In this document: positions 54,050-63,801 of the stretch, one piece after another | Numbering within the stretch: position 1 is the first letter of the stretch | How the letters are laid out: each line of letters opens with the position of its first letter | DNA from: Afipia massiliensis | GTDB taxonomy: Bacteria > Pseudomonadota > Alphaproteobacteria > Rhizobiales > Xanthobacteraceae | Reading direction: 5' to 3' | Length of the DNA: 64,000 bases | NCBI RefSeq assembly: GCF_001006325.2 | Contig: NZ_LBIA02000001.1 | Location: 1,737,501 to 1,801,500, forward strand | Translations under genes and position numbers: made by a program | The notes under the pieces: model-generated | Database searches by the model: none | What the model saw: only the letters and a program-made list of their open reading frames with translations | Told to the model about the DNA's origin: nothing

Positions 54050-55570
54050 ATGATCATCAGCGGCGATCGCCAGATCAGCACTCCCGAGATTCAAGAGCGC
54101 ATCGCACGCGCCGCGAATGGCTTCAAGGCGCTCGGCGTTCGCGATGGCGCGCCCGTTGGAATGATGCTGCGCAACGATTTCGCATTCTTCGAAGCTTCAT
54201 CGGCCGCCGCGATGCTTGGTTCGCCGGTGGTGCCGATCAACTGGCACCTGAAGGCCGAGGAGGTTGCCTATATTCTGGCCGACAGCGGCGCTCAAGCGCT
54301 GGTCTGCCACGCCGACCTGCTACCCCAGATCAAGGACGGCTTGCCGAAGCGGCTGCCGCTGCTGGTGGTGGCGACGCCGCCTGAAATCGCGGACATGTTC
54401 AGTGTTTCGCCTGAGTTGGCGCGTGTGCCCGATGGCTTGGTGGATTGGGATACGTGGCGCGACAGCCATGCACCGTCCAAGGACGCGCCGGGCCGGGCAT
54501 CGCCGATGTTCTATACCTCCGGCACTACGGGCCGGCCAAAGGGTGTCCGGCATCTGCCGATGCAACCCGAGCAAATAGCTATCGCCGAACGGGTGAGTGC
54601 CATTACCTATGGCGTGAAGCCGAATGAGGATCAGATCATTCTGATGAACGGGCCGATGTATCATTCGGCGCCGAATTCCTATGGCATGCTGGCGTTCCGC
54701 CATGACTGCACCATCGTGCTGGAGCCGCGCTTCGATCCCGAGGATCTGCTTCAGTTGATCGAGCGGCACAAGGTCACGCACATGCATATGGTGCCGACGA
54801 TGTTTGTGCGCCTGCTGCGGCTGCCTGACGAGGTGAAGACGCGCTACGATCTGTCGTCATTGCGCTTCGTGGTGCACGGCGCCGCACCGTGTCCGGCGCC
54901 GGTGAAACGGGCGATGATCGAATGGTGGGGGCCGGTGGTTCACGAGTATTTCGGCTCGACCGAAACCGGAATTCCAATCTGGCATTCGGCGCAGGAGGCG
55001 CTGGCGAAACCCGGCACCGTCGGGCGCGCCATCGAAGGCGGCATCGTCAAGATTTTCGGCCCGAACGGCGAGCCCTGCGGCGTGAACGAGATCGGCGAGA
55101 TCTTCATGCGGCAAACCGCGATCCCGGATTTTGATTATCATCGCAAGGCGGGCGCGCGCGAGGAAGCCGGCCGGGAAGGCCTGATCAGCGTCGGCGACGT
55201 CGGTTACCTCGACGAGGACGGCTACCTGTTCCTGTGCGACCGCAAACGCGACATGGTGATTTCGGGCGGCGTCAACATCTACCCGGCAGAAATCGAGAAT
55301 ACCTTGATCGGCATGGACGGCGTGCGCGACTGCGCGGTGTTCGGCATCCCGGACGAGGAGTTCGGTGAACGGCTGTGCGCCTGCATCGAACTGGATACCA
55401 GCGCCGCGCTAACGCCGAGGGATGTGCAGGACTATCTGCGCAAGCGGCTGGCGAACTTCAAAGTGCCGAAAGAGATCAACTTCCTCGACGCGCTACCGCG
55501 CGAGGCCAGCGGCAAGATCTTCAAGCGAAAACTGCGCGATCCGTATTGGGAAAATCGCCCGTCCGCATAA
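54050..55570 (+). CDS. AMP-dependent acyl-CoA synthetase
   Basis: I prefer the ATG at 54050 (MIISGDRQISTPEIQERIAR); an in-frame GTG at 54011 gives 13 more residues. The 506-residue enzyme has the ANL superfamily motifs: P-loop-like FYTSGTTGRPKGV (A3), EYFGSTETGIP (A5), GDVGYLDEDGYLFLCDRKRDM (motif A7/A8 region, D in GDVG) and GGVNIYPAEIE, and the catalytic Lys in LPREASGKIFKRKL. It activates a carboxylic acid to its CoA ester through an acyl-AMP. The substrate class (aromatic, medium or long chain) is not fixed by the sequence. It follows the periplasmic binding protein gene by 66 bases. Confidence 0.88.
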   Translation: MIISGDRQISTPEIQERIARAANGFKALGVRDGAPVGMMLRNDFAFFEASSAAAMLGSPVVPINWHLKAEEVAYILADSGAQALVCHADLLPQIKDGLPKRLPLLVVATPPEIADMFSVSPELARVPDGLVDWDTWRDSHAPSKDAPGRASPMFYTSGTTGRPKGVRHLPMQPEQIAIAERVSAITYGVKPNEDQIILMNGPMYHSAPNSYGMLAFRHDCTIVLEPRFDPEDLLQLIERHKVTHMHMVPTMFVRLLRLPDEVKTRYDLSSLRFVVHGAAPCPAPVKRAMIEWWGPVVHEYFGSTETGIPIWHSAQEALAKPGTVGRAIEGGIVKIFGPNGEPCGVNEIGEIFMRQTAIPDFDYHRKAGAREEAGREGLISVGDVGYLDEDGYLFLCDRKRDMVISGGVNIYPAEIENTLIGMDGVRDCAVFGIPDEEFGERLCACIELDTSAALTPRDVQDYLRKRLANFKVPKEINFLDALPREASGKIFKRKLRDPYWENRPSA

Positions 55571-55745
55571 CGGGCGGTTGCTCGTCCAAGCGTTAACGCA
55601 ACCTCGCAGACCTGTTGAAAGCTGCTGAATTCTGCCGTTGCCGGTGTTCCTGCGCTGAAATCGTGTCATGTTGTCCCGACCTGAACGGAAACAGCACGGC
55701 GGAACGAACCGCTGGCGGGGGGGCGAGCAGCATGATGTTCTTTGC

Positions 55746-56519
55746 ATGATGTCCTTGGCGCAAGGCTTGCTCGGAGCGGCGTCGGGCTCGCTTGTCGGCT
55801 TTTCGCTGGGTCTCGTCGGCGGCGGCGGTTCGATTCTCGCAGTCCCCTTGATGGTCTATCTGGTCGGCGTGCCGAACGCGCATGTGGCGATCGGCACCAG
55901 TTCGCTCGCCGTTGCGGCGAGCGCGGCGTTCAACCTCATCATTCACGCGCGTTCGGGAATGGTGAAATGGGGGTGCGCGGCGGTGCTCGCCGGTGCCGGC
56001 GTGATCGGAGCATTTCTGGGTTCTCTGGTCGGGAAAATGGTTGATGGACAGCGCCTGTTGATGATGTTCGCGCTGTTGATGCTGGTGGTCGCCGTCCTGA
56101 TGCGACGGCGTCGCGATCACAGCGGCAACCAGTTTGTGCGGCTGAGCAAAGCCAATGCGCCGGTGCTCGCCGGTCTCGGGCTTGCGACCGGAATGCTCTC
56201 CGGCTTCTTCGGCATCGGCGGCGGCTTCCTGATTGTGCCCGCACTCGTCTTCGCGACCGACATGCCTCTGGTTTATGCGGTGAGTTCCTCACTGGTGGCC
56301 GTGCTGGCCTTCGGCCTGACCACGGCGACGAGCTACGCTTTCTCCGGTCTGGTGGATTGGCCGCTGACCGCAGTCTTTATCGCCGGTGGTCTGGTCGGTG
56401 GATTCGCGGGCGTGAAGTCCGCGCATTTGCTGGCAGACAAGCGGACGCTCCTCAACGACGCCTTTGTCGGCGTTATTTCCTGCGTCGCGATCTATATGCT
56501 GATCCGAAGCTGGATGTAA
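55746..56519 (+). CDS. TauE/SafE family permease (sulfite/organosulfonate exporter type)
   Basis: I start at the ATG pair at 55746/55749 (MMSLAQGLLGAASGSLVGFS); longer forms add a hydrophilic leader without RBS. About 257 residues with eight hydrophobic helices in two repeated halves, each with a glycine-rich motif: SLGLVGGGGSILAVPLMVY in the first and LSGFFGIGGGFLIVPALVF in the second. This is the TauE/SafE (DUF81) signature. Members move sulfite, sulfoacetate or other small anions across the inner membrane. It is followed by a convergent molybdopterin oxidoreductase gene. The transported anion is unknown. Confidence 0.85.
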   Translation: MMSLAQGLLGAASGSLVGFSLGLVGGGGSILAVPLMVYLVGVPNAHVAIGTSSLAVAASAAFNLIIHARSGMVKWGCAAVLAGAGVIGAFLGSLVGKMVDGQRLLMMFALLMLVVAVLMRRRRDHSGNQFVRLSKANAPVLAGLGLATGMLSGFFGIGGGFLIVPALVFATDMPLVYAVSSSLVAVLAFGLTTATSYAFSGLVDWPLTAVFIAGGLVGGFAGVKSAHLLADKRTLLNDAFVGVISCVAIYMLIRSWM

Positions 56520-56536
56520 CGACGAGCCGGGTTTAT

Positions 56537-58642
56537 TTAAGCGGCAGGTTTGATCCAGACTCGGTTGTCGTGGAACGCCGCGCCGCCATAGGGCGCGATC
56601 GGGTCTGCGCCCGTCAGCGTGTTGATACCGCGGCCGTCTTCATACGCGTCATTCGGCCAGATCGACTCCGCGATCAGCACGCCACGCCGAACGCCTTCGA
56701 AGACCTTGGCGTGAATGCGCACTTCGCCGCGCTGATTGCCGAGGACCACCTTGCCGCCGTCTATAATCGACAGCGCGGCTGCATCGTCAGGATGGATCAT
56801 CACCATCGGCCGCTGCTCGCGGCCGAGCGAGGTCGGCGTTTCGTTGAAGGTGGTGTTGAGGAAGTTGCGCGCGGGCGATGTCGCCAGACGGAAATGATGC
56901 TGGTCGTCGGCTTCCTCGATCACGGTCCAGTGGTCGGGCAATTCCGGCAGTCCCTCGACCGGTCCGGAGTGCCACGGGCTGCGAAACGGCACTGTTAGCC
57001 AATCGGGTTTGAAGCGGAATTTCCCGTCGGGCCACGCGAAACCCTTTGTGTAATGCGCGGTTTCGAAATCCGGCTGGCAGTCGATCCAGCGCTCGCGCTC
57101 AAGATTTTCCAGCGTGCCCCAGCCGGATTTTTGCAGCGTCCAGTCGATGATCTCGCGCGGCGTCATGTCGAAGCCGCGATGTTCGGCGCCGAGGCGCCTG
57201 GCAAGGCCGACAATCACGTCATGGTTGGAACGGCATTCGCCCGGCGGCTCGATCAGCTTGGGGCCCGCAATGATGTATTGATGCCCGCCGCCTTGATAAA
57301 CGTCGTCATGCTCCATGAACATCGTGGCCGGCAGCACGAGATCGGCGGCCTTCGCCGTCTCGGTCATGAACTGCTCATGGACGCACACGAACAGATCCTC
57401 GCGCGCGAACCCTTGCTTGACGCGAGTCTGGTCCGGGGCGACCGAAACCGGATTTGTGTTCTGGATCAGCATCGCCGTTACCGGCGGGCCACCCATCAGC
57501 GCATCGGCATCGCCGCACAGGATGGCGCCGATGCGCGATTGATCGAGCGAGCGGACCGACGAGTCTACCGCGTCAAGTCCTTCGATCAGGGTGCGGTCCC
57601 AATGATAGATCGCGCCGTTGTTGTGGAATGCGCCGCCGCCTTCATGGCGCCATGCGCCCGTCACCGCCGCGATACAACTTGCCGCATGCATGTTCGCGGC
57701 GCCGTTGCGCGAACGCGAGAAGCCATAGCCGAGGCGGAAATATGTGCGCGGCGTGTTGCCCACCAGGGCGGCGAATTCCTCGATGGTCTCGACCGGACAG
57801 CCGGTGATCTTCGAGGCCCATTCCGGACCTCGGCTGCGCAGATGCTGCTCCAGTTCGTGCGGCGCATCGGTGAACTGCGTCAGGAAATCCCGGTCGGCCT
57901 TGCCGTCGCGGAACAGGCAATGCATCACGGCACAGGCGAGCGCGCCGTCGGTGCCCGGGCGCACCAGCACGGCGAGGTCCGCCTGCTCCATGGTGCCGTT
58001 CATGTAGACGTCGATCGCGACGATTTTCGCGCCACGTTCCTTCCGCGCGCGCGTTGCGTGGGTCATGACGTTGACCTGGGTGCTGACCGCATTGGTTCCC
58101 CAGATCACCACGCAATCGGACTTCGCCATTTCGCGCGGGTCGGGGCCCGCGAGCAGGCCGGTGCCCGCAATGAACCCGGTCCACGCCGGATTGACGCAGA
58201 TGGTCGAATGGAATCCGGAATACTTCTTGGCATGGCGCAGGCGGTGGATGCCGTCGCGCATCACCAGACCCATGGTCCCCGCGTACTGATAGGGCCACAC
58301 CGCCTCGCTGCCATAGCGGGCCTCGGCCTCGCGGAATTTCTCCGCGACCAGATCGAGCGCATCGTCCCACGAAATCGGCGCGAATGTTCCGGAGCCCTTG
58401 GGGCCGGTGCGAATCAGCGGCTGGGTCAGGCGGTCGGGGTGATGGATGCGTTCGGCGTAGCGGGCGACCTTGGCGCAGATCACGCCGGCGGTATAGCCGT
58501 TGTCCCGAGCGCCGCGCACGCGCCCGATGGTGCGCTCGTCGAGCACGTCGACTTCCAGGGCGCAGGTCGATGGGCAATCATGCGGGCACGCTGTTGCGGC
58601 GACCCGGAGCGGTACAGACTTGGCGCGGAACATCTCGTTCAT
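56537..58642 (-). CDS. Molybdopterin (bis-MGD) oxidoreductase with N-terminal 4Fe-4S
   Basis: ATG at 58642 (MNEMFRAKSVPLRVAATACP); 701 residues. The cluster-binding cysteines are in ACPHDCPSTCALEV, with the fourth in VICAKV. The DMSO-reductase fold follows: FAPISWDDALDLVAEKFREA, NPAWTGFIAGTGLLAGPDPR, VVIWGTNAVSTQVNVM, LGYGFSRSRNGAANMH and, in the C-terminal dinucleotide-binding part, GREQRPMVMIHPDDAA. No Tat signal is seen, so it is probably cytoplasmic. The substrate is unknown; thiosulfate, formate and trimethylamine oxide enzymes share the fold. It is divergent from a second CoxL-like gene, giving two molybdoenzymes back to back. Confidence 0.85.
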   Translation of the reverse strand: MNEMFRAKSVPLRVAATACPHDCPSTCALEVDVLDERTIGRVRGARDNGYTAGVICAKVARYAERIHHPDRLTQPLIRTGPKGSGTFAPISWDDALDLVAEKFREAEARYGSEAVWPYQYAGTMGLVMRDGIHRLRHAKKYSGFHSTICVNPAWTGFIAGTGLLAGPDPREMAKSDCVVIWGTNAVSTQVNVMTHATRARKERGAKIVAIDVYMNGTMEQADLAVLVRPGTDGALACAVMHCLFRDGKADRDFLTQFTDAPHELEQHLRSRGPEWASKITGCPVETIEEFAALVGNTPRTYFRLGYGFSRSRNGAANMHAASCIAAVTGAWRHEGGGAFHNNGAIYHWDRTLIEGLDAVDSSVRSLDQSRIGAILCGDADALMGGPPVTAMLIQNTNPVSVAPDQTRVKQGFAREDLFVCVHEQFMTETAKAADLVLPATMFMEHDDVYQGGGHQYIIAGPKLIEPPGECRSNHDVIVGLARRLGAEHRGFDMTPREIIDWTLQKSGWGTLENLERERWIDCQPDFETAHYTKGFAWPDGKFRFKPDWLTVPFRSPWHSGPVEGLPELPDHWTVIEEADDQHHFRLATSPARNFLNTTFNETPTSLGREQRPMVMIHPDDAAALSIIDGGKVVLGNQRGEVRIHAKVFEGVRRGVLIAESIWPNDAYEDGRGINTLTGADPIAPYGGAAFHDNRVWIKPAA

Positions 58643-58845
58643 CGCTGCGACCTTAATCGGCGCTGCCGGACATGCAAGGTCGGGACGGGGTCGCGGGGGC
58701 TTGGAAGACCCGATTCCAGCGCATGGCGGCAAACCAATTCGCGGACTCAACTCCGAGCGTATGATTGTGCTATGCGAAACCGGCATCTGGAAGCGGCGCA
58801 ATTGCGCGGATTCCGGTGTCAGGTCACCACTTCGAAGGAATCTCC

Positions 58846-61176
58846 ATGAACATTCTGCCCGGCAATCTGCGCTTCGGCGCGGGACAATCCGTCAAGCGTC
58901 TTGAGGATCAGCGGCTTCTTACAGGGCAGGGACAGTTCATCGACGACAAGCCGCAGGACGGCGCATTGTGGCTTTACGTGCTGCGCTCGCCGCACGCCCA
59001 CGCAAAAATCACGGCGGTCGATACCAGCGCCGCGCTGGCCATGGCGGGAGTCGCCGCCGTCTATACCGGAGCTGATCTGGTTGCGGACGATATCGGCACT
59101 ATTCCGACCTTGCCGATCTTCAAGCGGCCGGACGGCTCACCGATGGCCGCGCCGCCGCGCCGGTTGCTGGCGCATGATGTTGTCCGCTTCGCCGGCGAGC
59201 CGGTCGCCGCCGTGCTCGCCGCGTCGCGGGCCGATGCCCAGACGGCAGCCGAGGCGATCGCTGTCGACTATGAGGTTCTGCCTGCTGCCGTCAGTCCGGC
59301 AGAAGCCCTGGCGCCCGGCGCACCGGCCGTTTGGCCCGACGCGCCGGACAATATCGCCGCCGCCATGAGCTACGGCGATGCGGCGGCGACGGAGGCTGCC
59401 TTCGCCAGTGCGAAGCATGTTGTCTCGCTCGATATCACCAGCCAGCGGCTGGTGCCGTCCGCAATGGAGCCGCGCAGCACCATGGCTGAGGTCGACAGGA
59501 AAACCGGCCGCCTCACACTGCATGTCCAGAGCCAGACCCCGACAGCGACGCGTGACATTCTCGCAGATGTTGTGCTGAAGCGTCCGAAAGACAGCGTTCA
59601 CGTGCTGGTTGGCGATATCGGCGGAGGCTTCGGTCACAAGGTCAATCTCTACCCCGAAGACGGTATCGTTGCCTACGCAGCCGCCAAACTGAAGCGCACA
59701 GTGCGCTGGCGCGGCGACCGCATCGACGATTTCGTCGGCGGTTCGCATGGCCGCGATCTCACATCGACTGGCGAATTCGCACTCGACGAGAAAGGCCGCG
59801 TGCTGGCGTTCCGCGTGCGTTCGTTGGGCGGCACCGGTGCGTATCTCACCGGTGCAGGCGTCATCATTCCGCTGGTGCTGGGACCGTTCGTGGCGACCGG
59901 CGTTTACGATCTTCCGCTGATTCACTTCGACATCAAGGCGGTGTTGACCAACACCGCACCGACCGGGCCGTATCGCGGCGCCGGGCGGCCGGAAGCCGTC
60001 TTTATCGTCGAACGGCTAATGGATGCGGCTGCACGCCAGATCGGGATGGACCCGCGCCAGATCCGCAAGGTCAATTACATCAAGCCCGCGCAGATTCCCT
60101 ACACCAACGCTGTGGGTCAGGTTTACGACAGCGGTGCTTTCGCGCACATGCTCGAGCGCGCCTCGAAGCTTGCGGACTGGGATGGCTTTGCCGCGCGCAA
60201 AAAAGCCGCGAAGAAAAAGGGGCTGCTCTACGGACGCGGCCTCACCAGCTACATCGAATGGACCGGCGGCCGCGTCCATACCGAGAAGGTCACGCTGCAT
60301 GCCACAGCCGAAGGCCGCGTGGTGCTGCAGTCAGGCACGCAGGCGATGGGGCAAGGACTTCAGACCAGCTACTCGCAGATGGTCGCTGCTGCGCTCGGCA
60401 TCCCGGTTGACCGTATCGACGTGATTCAAGGCGACACGGATCTGGCGACAGGTGGCGGCAGCGTCGGTTCGCGGTCGCTGTTCGTGGGCGGCACGGCGGC
60501 GGTCGTATCAGCCGGCGATCTGATTCAGAAGGCGCGCGAGAAGGCCTCGCATGTGCTCGAAGCCTCGGTCGGCGACATCGAATATGGCGATGGCTTTCTG
60601 ACGGTGGTCGGGACCGACCGTCGCGTCAGCCTGTTCGATCTGGCGAAGGGCGAGAAGGATGCGCGCCTCACCGTCGACAGTCAGGGTGATGTGGACGGAC
60701 CGACCTGGCCGAACGGCACGCATATCTGCGAAGTCGAGATCGATCCGGACACCGGCGTGACCCGCGTGGTCCGTTACACCACGGTGGACGATGTCGGTGT
60801 CGCCATCAATCCGATGCTTGTTACCGGTCAGGTGCACGGCGGTGTGGCGCAGGGAATCGGGCAGGCGCTTTACGAGGGCGTGGTCTACGATTCCTCTGGG
60901 CAGTTGCTCACCGCGAGTTATCAGGACTACTGCATTCCGCGCGCCAGCGACATGCCGCATATGGAAGTCACTCTCGACGATTCGGCGCCGTGCGTGACCA
61001 ATCCGCTGGGTGCAAAGGGTTGCGGCGAATCCGGCGCGATCGGCGGTCCGCCTTGCGTGGTCAACGGCGTGATGGATGCGTTGAGCGAGCTTGGAATCAA
61101 GTCCCTGCAGACGCCACTGACGCCGGTGAAAATCTGGGATGCGATCCGTGCCGCCAAGGTCGACACCGCGGCGTAA
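58846..61176 (+). CDS. Second CoxL-like molybdenum hydroxylase large subunit, without partner subunits
   Basis: ATG at 58846 (MNILPGNLRFGAGQSVKRLE) with GAAGGA upstream; 776 residues. Moco-binding motifs: GGGFGHKVNLYPED, the active-site loop PYRGAGRPEAVF (form II, no Cys), GTQAMGQGLQTSYSQMVA (Q-G-x-G), GSVGSRSLFVGGTAA and KGCGESGAIGG with the catalytic Glu. It is paralogous to the 784-residue subunit at 32233-34587. Unlike that one it has no CoxS or CoxM gene beside it: neighbours are the molybdopterin oxidoreductase (divergent) and an SDR-like gene (convergent). It must borrow electron-transfer subunits encoded elsewhere. Confidence 0.87.
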   Translation: MNILPGNLRFGAGQSVKRLEDQRLLTGQGQFIDDKPQDGALWLYVLRSPHAHAKITAVDTSAALAMAGVAAVYTGADLVADDIGTIPTLPIFKRPDGSPMAAPPRRLLAHDVVRFAGEPVAAVLAASRADAQTAAEAIAVDYEVLPAAVSPAEALAPGAPAVWPDAPDNIAAAMSYGDAAATEAAFASAKHVVSLDITSQRLVPSAMEPRSTMAEVDRKTGRLTLHVQSQTPTATRDILADVVLKRPKDSVHVLVGDIGGGFGHKVNLYPEDGIVAYAAAKLKRTVRWRGDRIDDFVGGSHGRDLTSTGEFALDEKGRVLAFRVRSLGGTGAYLTGAGVIIPLVLGPFVATGVYDLPLIHFDIKAVLTNTAPTGPYRGAGRPEAVFIVERLMDAAARQIGMDPRQIRKVNYIKPAQIPYTNAVGQVYDSGAFAHMLERASKLADWDGFAARKKAAKKKGLLYGRGLTSYIEWTGGRVHTEKVTLHATAEGRVVLQSGTQAMGQGLQTSYSQMVAAALGIPVDRIDVIQGDTDLATGGGSVGSRSLFVGGTAAVVSAGDLIQKAREKASHVLEASVGDIEYGDGFLTVVGTDRRVSLFDLAKGEKDARLTVDSQGDVDGPTWPNGTHICEVEIDPDTGVTRVVRYTTVDDVGVAINPMLVTGQVHGGVAQGIGQALYEGVVYDSSGQLLTASYQDYCIPRASDMPHMEVTLDDSAPCVTNPLGAKGCGESGAIGGPPCVVNGVMDALSELGIKSLQTPLTPVKIWDAIRAAKVDTAA

Positions 61177-61181
61177 GGGCG

Positions 61182-62057
61182 TTAGCGCGGCCCTTCATCA
61201 GCTTCGCGCAGGGCCTTGAGGCCCTCGCGGTAGGTGGGATAGGCCAGCGTCACGCCGAGTTCGTTGCGGAGCAGGTCGTTCCGCACGCGTTTGCTCTCGG
61301 CGTAAAACGAGCGGCCCATCTCGGTAAGGCCCGCGTCATCAAGGCCGATTTCAGGCGGCGGTTCGACGCCGCAGAGCGACGCGGCGAAAGTTACTACGTC
61401 CTGCGGCGGCGCGGGCTCGTTGTCGGTGACGTTATAGATCGCGCCTGCGCGCGGCCGTTCGAGCGAAGCGTCCACCACGCGTGCGATGTCTTCGACATGG
61501 ATGCGGTTGAACACCTGACCCGGCTTGATGATGCGCCGCGCCGTTCCGCGCGCCAGTTGCGCGAGCGGGCTCTGACCCGAACCGTAGATTCCGGCGAGCC
61601 GGAAAACATGAACGGCAATGTTGTTCGCGGCGCCGAAGGCAAGCCACGCCTGTTCGGCATCGGCGCGTTCGCGTGAGCGAATATTGGTCGGAGTGGCAGG
61701 GGTTTGCTCATCGACCCACGCACCCTGGTGATCACCGTAGACGCCAATGGTCGAGAGATAGCCGATCCATCGCAGCTTCGGTGCGGCCGCAATCTGCCGG
61801 GCGTAAGCCGCAAGCACCGGATCCCCGCCGGGGCCAGGCGGCACAGAGATCAGCAACGCATCGCTGTTCGCGAGGTCGGCGTCGATGGCGCTGTCGCGCC
61901 CGTCTGGGCCGAACACGCGTGCTGACAGGTCTGCAGCGGCTAAGGCTTGCACCTTGCCTTGCGTGCGCACGGTTCCAGTGACGCGGTCGCCACGGGCGGT
62001 GCGGCGCTCGGCAATGGTTCTGCCGCTAAATCCGAGGCCGAAGATAAACAGATTCAC
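61182..62057 (-). CDS. NAD-dependent epimerase/SDR-like protein (YeeZ type)
   Basis: The 291-residue protein begins with a dinucleotide-binding motif, MNLFIFGLGFSGRTIAER (G-x-G-x-x-G), and has the extended-SDR features LRWIGYLSTIGVYGD (active-site Ser/Thr with Y-G-D) and AVHVFRLAGIYGSGQSPL. The pattern is that of YeeZ-like atypical SDRs. The canonical YxxxK is not obvious, so catalysis may be lost or different. It ends five bases from the convergent CoxL-like stop. Possible substrate is a nucleotide sugar; nothing in the context supports one. Confidence 0.75.
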   Translation of the reverse strand: MNLFIFGLGFSGRTIAERRTARGDRVTGTVRTQGKVQALAAADLSARVFGPDGRDSAIDADLANSDALLISVPPGPGGDPVLAAYARQIAAAPKLRWIGYLSTIGVYGDHQGAWVDEQTPATPTNIRSRERADAEQAWLAFGAANNIAVHVFRLAGIYGSGQSPLAQLARGTARRIIKPGQVFNRIHVEDIARVVDASLERPRAGAIYNVTDNEPAPPQDVVTFAASLCGVEPPPEIGLDDAGLTEMGRSFYAESKRVRNDLLRNELGVTLAYPTYREGLKALREADEGPR

Positions 62058-62135
62058 GGAAAGCTCTGTTCAAGAGAGACGATGCGACGTACCTATCGGC
62101 TCGCACGCAGGTTTACAACACAATGGAGCGCCGGA

Positions 62136-62405
62136 TTGAGCGATTACGATCCGCTTCGTGAGCATCTCTCACATCAGACCAAGGTTGAATTTGTCCTGAG
62201 CCTTGAGGAGATCGAGGACATTCTTGGCTTTGCGCTGCCGCGTGCGTCACAACGAGCGTCGTGGTGGGAGAAGGAGCGCAACCCCGAGAACGCACGGCCG
62301 CAGCGCGATGCCATCCGCGACGGTGGTTACGAGGCCACGCGCCTCGCTGACGGAAAGGGTGTGCGGTTCCGAAGGCTTTCTGCGGGACGATACCGGCCGC
62401 GCTAG
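62136..62405 (+). CDS. DUF7662-type small protein
   Basis: TTG at 62136, preceded by GGAG at seven bases, opens with MSDYDPLREHLSHQTKVEFV; 89 residues. An in-frame ATG at 62082 is an alternative. The text YDPLREHL ... FVLSLEEIEDILGFALPRAS ... WWEKERNPENARPQRDAIRD-GGYEATRL matches the DUF7662 pattern (YDPL, I-E-x-I-L, L-P-x-S-A, WW, W-x-x-A-G-[WY]). This domain is found in many short bacterial proteins, some linked to phage or restriction loci; function unknown. It is a stand-alone gene between an SDR gene and a binding-protein gene. Confidence 0.6.
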   Translation: MSDYDPLREHLSHQTKVEFVLSLEEIEDILGFALPRASQRASWWEKERNPENARPQRDAIRDGGYEATRLADGKGVRFRRLSAGRYRPR

Positions 62406-62559
62406 TATTGTGATTGCTGCCGCCGCAGCGCCGATGATTCTTGTGCGTCGCAATATTCACTTGCAATAACCGCGCTGGTTCAATGCGAAAGTTCAATGCC
62501 CCGCCCAAGCGCGATCCCGCTATAAAGGCGTCTCAAACAAGAATAACTGGGAGCGCAAT

Positions 62560-63759
62560 ATGACATCGAAGTTTCTGGCCGCGGCGGTCGCGGCGTTCAG
62601 CCTGACGACGGCACTACCGGTCTCCGCGCAGCAGGGCGTCAAGATTGGCATTCTCAACGATCAGTCCGGCGTCTATGCCGATTACGGCGGCAAGTGGTCC
62701 TTTGAAGCAGCCAAAATGGCTGTCGAAGATTTCGGCGGCTCGGTCCTCGGTCAGAAAATTGAAGTGATCTCCGCCGATCACCAGAACAAGCCGGACCTCG
62801 GCGTCAGCATCGCGCGCCGTTGGTATGAAGTCGAAAACGTCGACATGATCACCGAGTTGACCACGTCGTCGGTGGCGCTCGCGGTCCATGATCTCTCCAA
62901 GCAGATGAAGAAGATCGACATTGTGGTTGGCGCTGCGACGTCGCGCCTGAGCGGCGATGCGTGTCAGCCCTACGGTTTCCACTGGGCCTATGACACCCGT
63001 GCGCTTGCATACGGCACTGGCGGGGCTTTGGTGAAGGCCGGTGGCGATTCGTGGTTCTTCATGACGGCCGATTACGCGTTCGGCCACGCGCTCGAAAAGG
63101 ATACCGGCGACTTCGTCACGCAGCAGGGCGGCAAGGTGCTGGGCGCGGTTCGCATTCCGCTGAACACCGCGGACTTCTCCTCGTTCCTGCTGCAGGCGCA
63201 AAGCTCGAAGGCGAAGATTATCGGTCTTGCCAATGCAGGCCTCGACACCACCAACTCGATCAAGCAGGCGGCGGAATTCGGCATCGTCAAGGGCGGCCAG
63301 AAACTTGCCGGCCTTCTTCTGACGGCGGCTGAGGTTCATGGGCTCGGTCTCGAAGCCGCGCAGGGCCTCGTGCTGACTGAAGGCTATTACTGGGATGTCA
63401 ACGACCGGTCGCGCAATCTCGGCGAACGTTTCTTCAAGCGCACCGGCCGCATGCCGAACATGATCCAGGCTGGCACTTATTCGGCGACCTTGCAGTATTT
63501 GAAGGCCGTCAAGGCCGCCGGCACCAAGGATACCGAAGCAGTAGCGAAGAAGCTGAAGGAACTTCCGGTCGATGACGACTTCGCGCAGGGCGGCAAGGTT
63601 CTCGAAAACGGCCGCATGGTTCACGACCTTTATCTGTTCGAGGTCAAGAAGCCGTCCGAGTCGAAGAAGCCTTGGGACTATTACAAGCAGCTTGCGGTGG
63701 TGCCGGGCGACAAGGCGTTCCCGACCGCTAAGGAAAGCGGCTGCCCGCTGACCAAGTAA
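62560..63759 (+). CDS. ABC transporter substrate-binding protein, branched-chain amino acid/amide type
   Basis: The 399-residue protein has a signal peptide (MTSKFLAAAVAAFSLTTALP, then VSAQQ) and the type I periplasmic-binding fold: VKIGILNDQSGVYADYGGKW, VLGQKIEVISADHQNKPDLG, VALAVHDLSKQMKKIDIVVG and WFFMTADYAFGHALEKDTGD. This clan includes receptors for aromatic acids and amides in Rhodopseudomonas and Bradyrhizobium. GGGAGC precedes the ATG. No transporter permeases are in view. It is similar in type, but not close in sequence, to the one at 52793. A hairpin follows. Confidence 0.87.
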   Translation: MTSKFLAAAVAAFSLTTALPVSAQQGVKIGILNDQSGVYADYGGKWSFEAAKMAVEDFGGSVLGQKIEVISADHQNKPDLGVSIARRWYEVENVDMITELTTSSVALAVHDLSKQMKKIDIVVGAATSRLSGDACQPYGFHWAYDTRALAYGTGGALVKAGGDSWFFMTADYAFGHALEKDTGDFVTQQGGKVLGAVRIPLNTADFSSFLLQAQSSKAKIIGLANAGLDTTNSIKQAAEFGIVKGGQKLAGLLLTAAEVHGLGLEAAQGLVLTEGYYWDVNDRSRNLGERFFKRTGRMPNMIQAGTYSATLQYLKAVKAAGTKDTEAVAKKLKELPVDDDFAQGGKVLENGRMVHDLYLFEVKKPSESKKPWDYYKQLAVVPGDKAFPTAKESGCPLTK

Positions 63760-63774
63760 CACTGAGCCTCGGCA

Positions 63775-63801
63775 TCCGGTCCGGCGTTTTGCCGGGCCGG
63801 A
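63775..63801 (+). terminator. Hairpin after binding-protein gene
   Basis: TCCGGTCCGGC (63775-63785) pairs with GCCGGGCCGGA (63791-63801), with one T-G wobble, around GTTTT. No T run follows, so it may be a weak or Rho-assisted terminator, or protect the message 3' end. Confidence 0.6.

Noticed and set aside
57053-58849. Nearly 600-codon plus-strand frame opposite the molybdopterin oxidoreductase
   Set aside because: Composition is antisense-like and the minus-strand protein has clear Fe-S and cofactor motifs.
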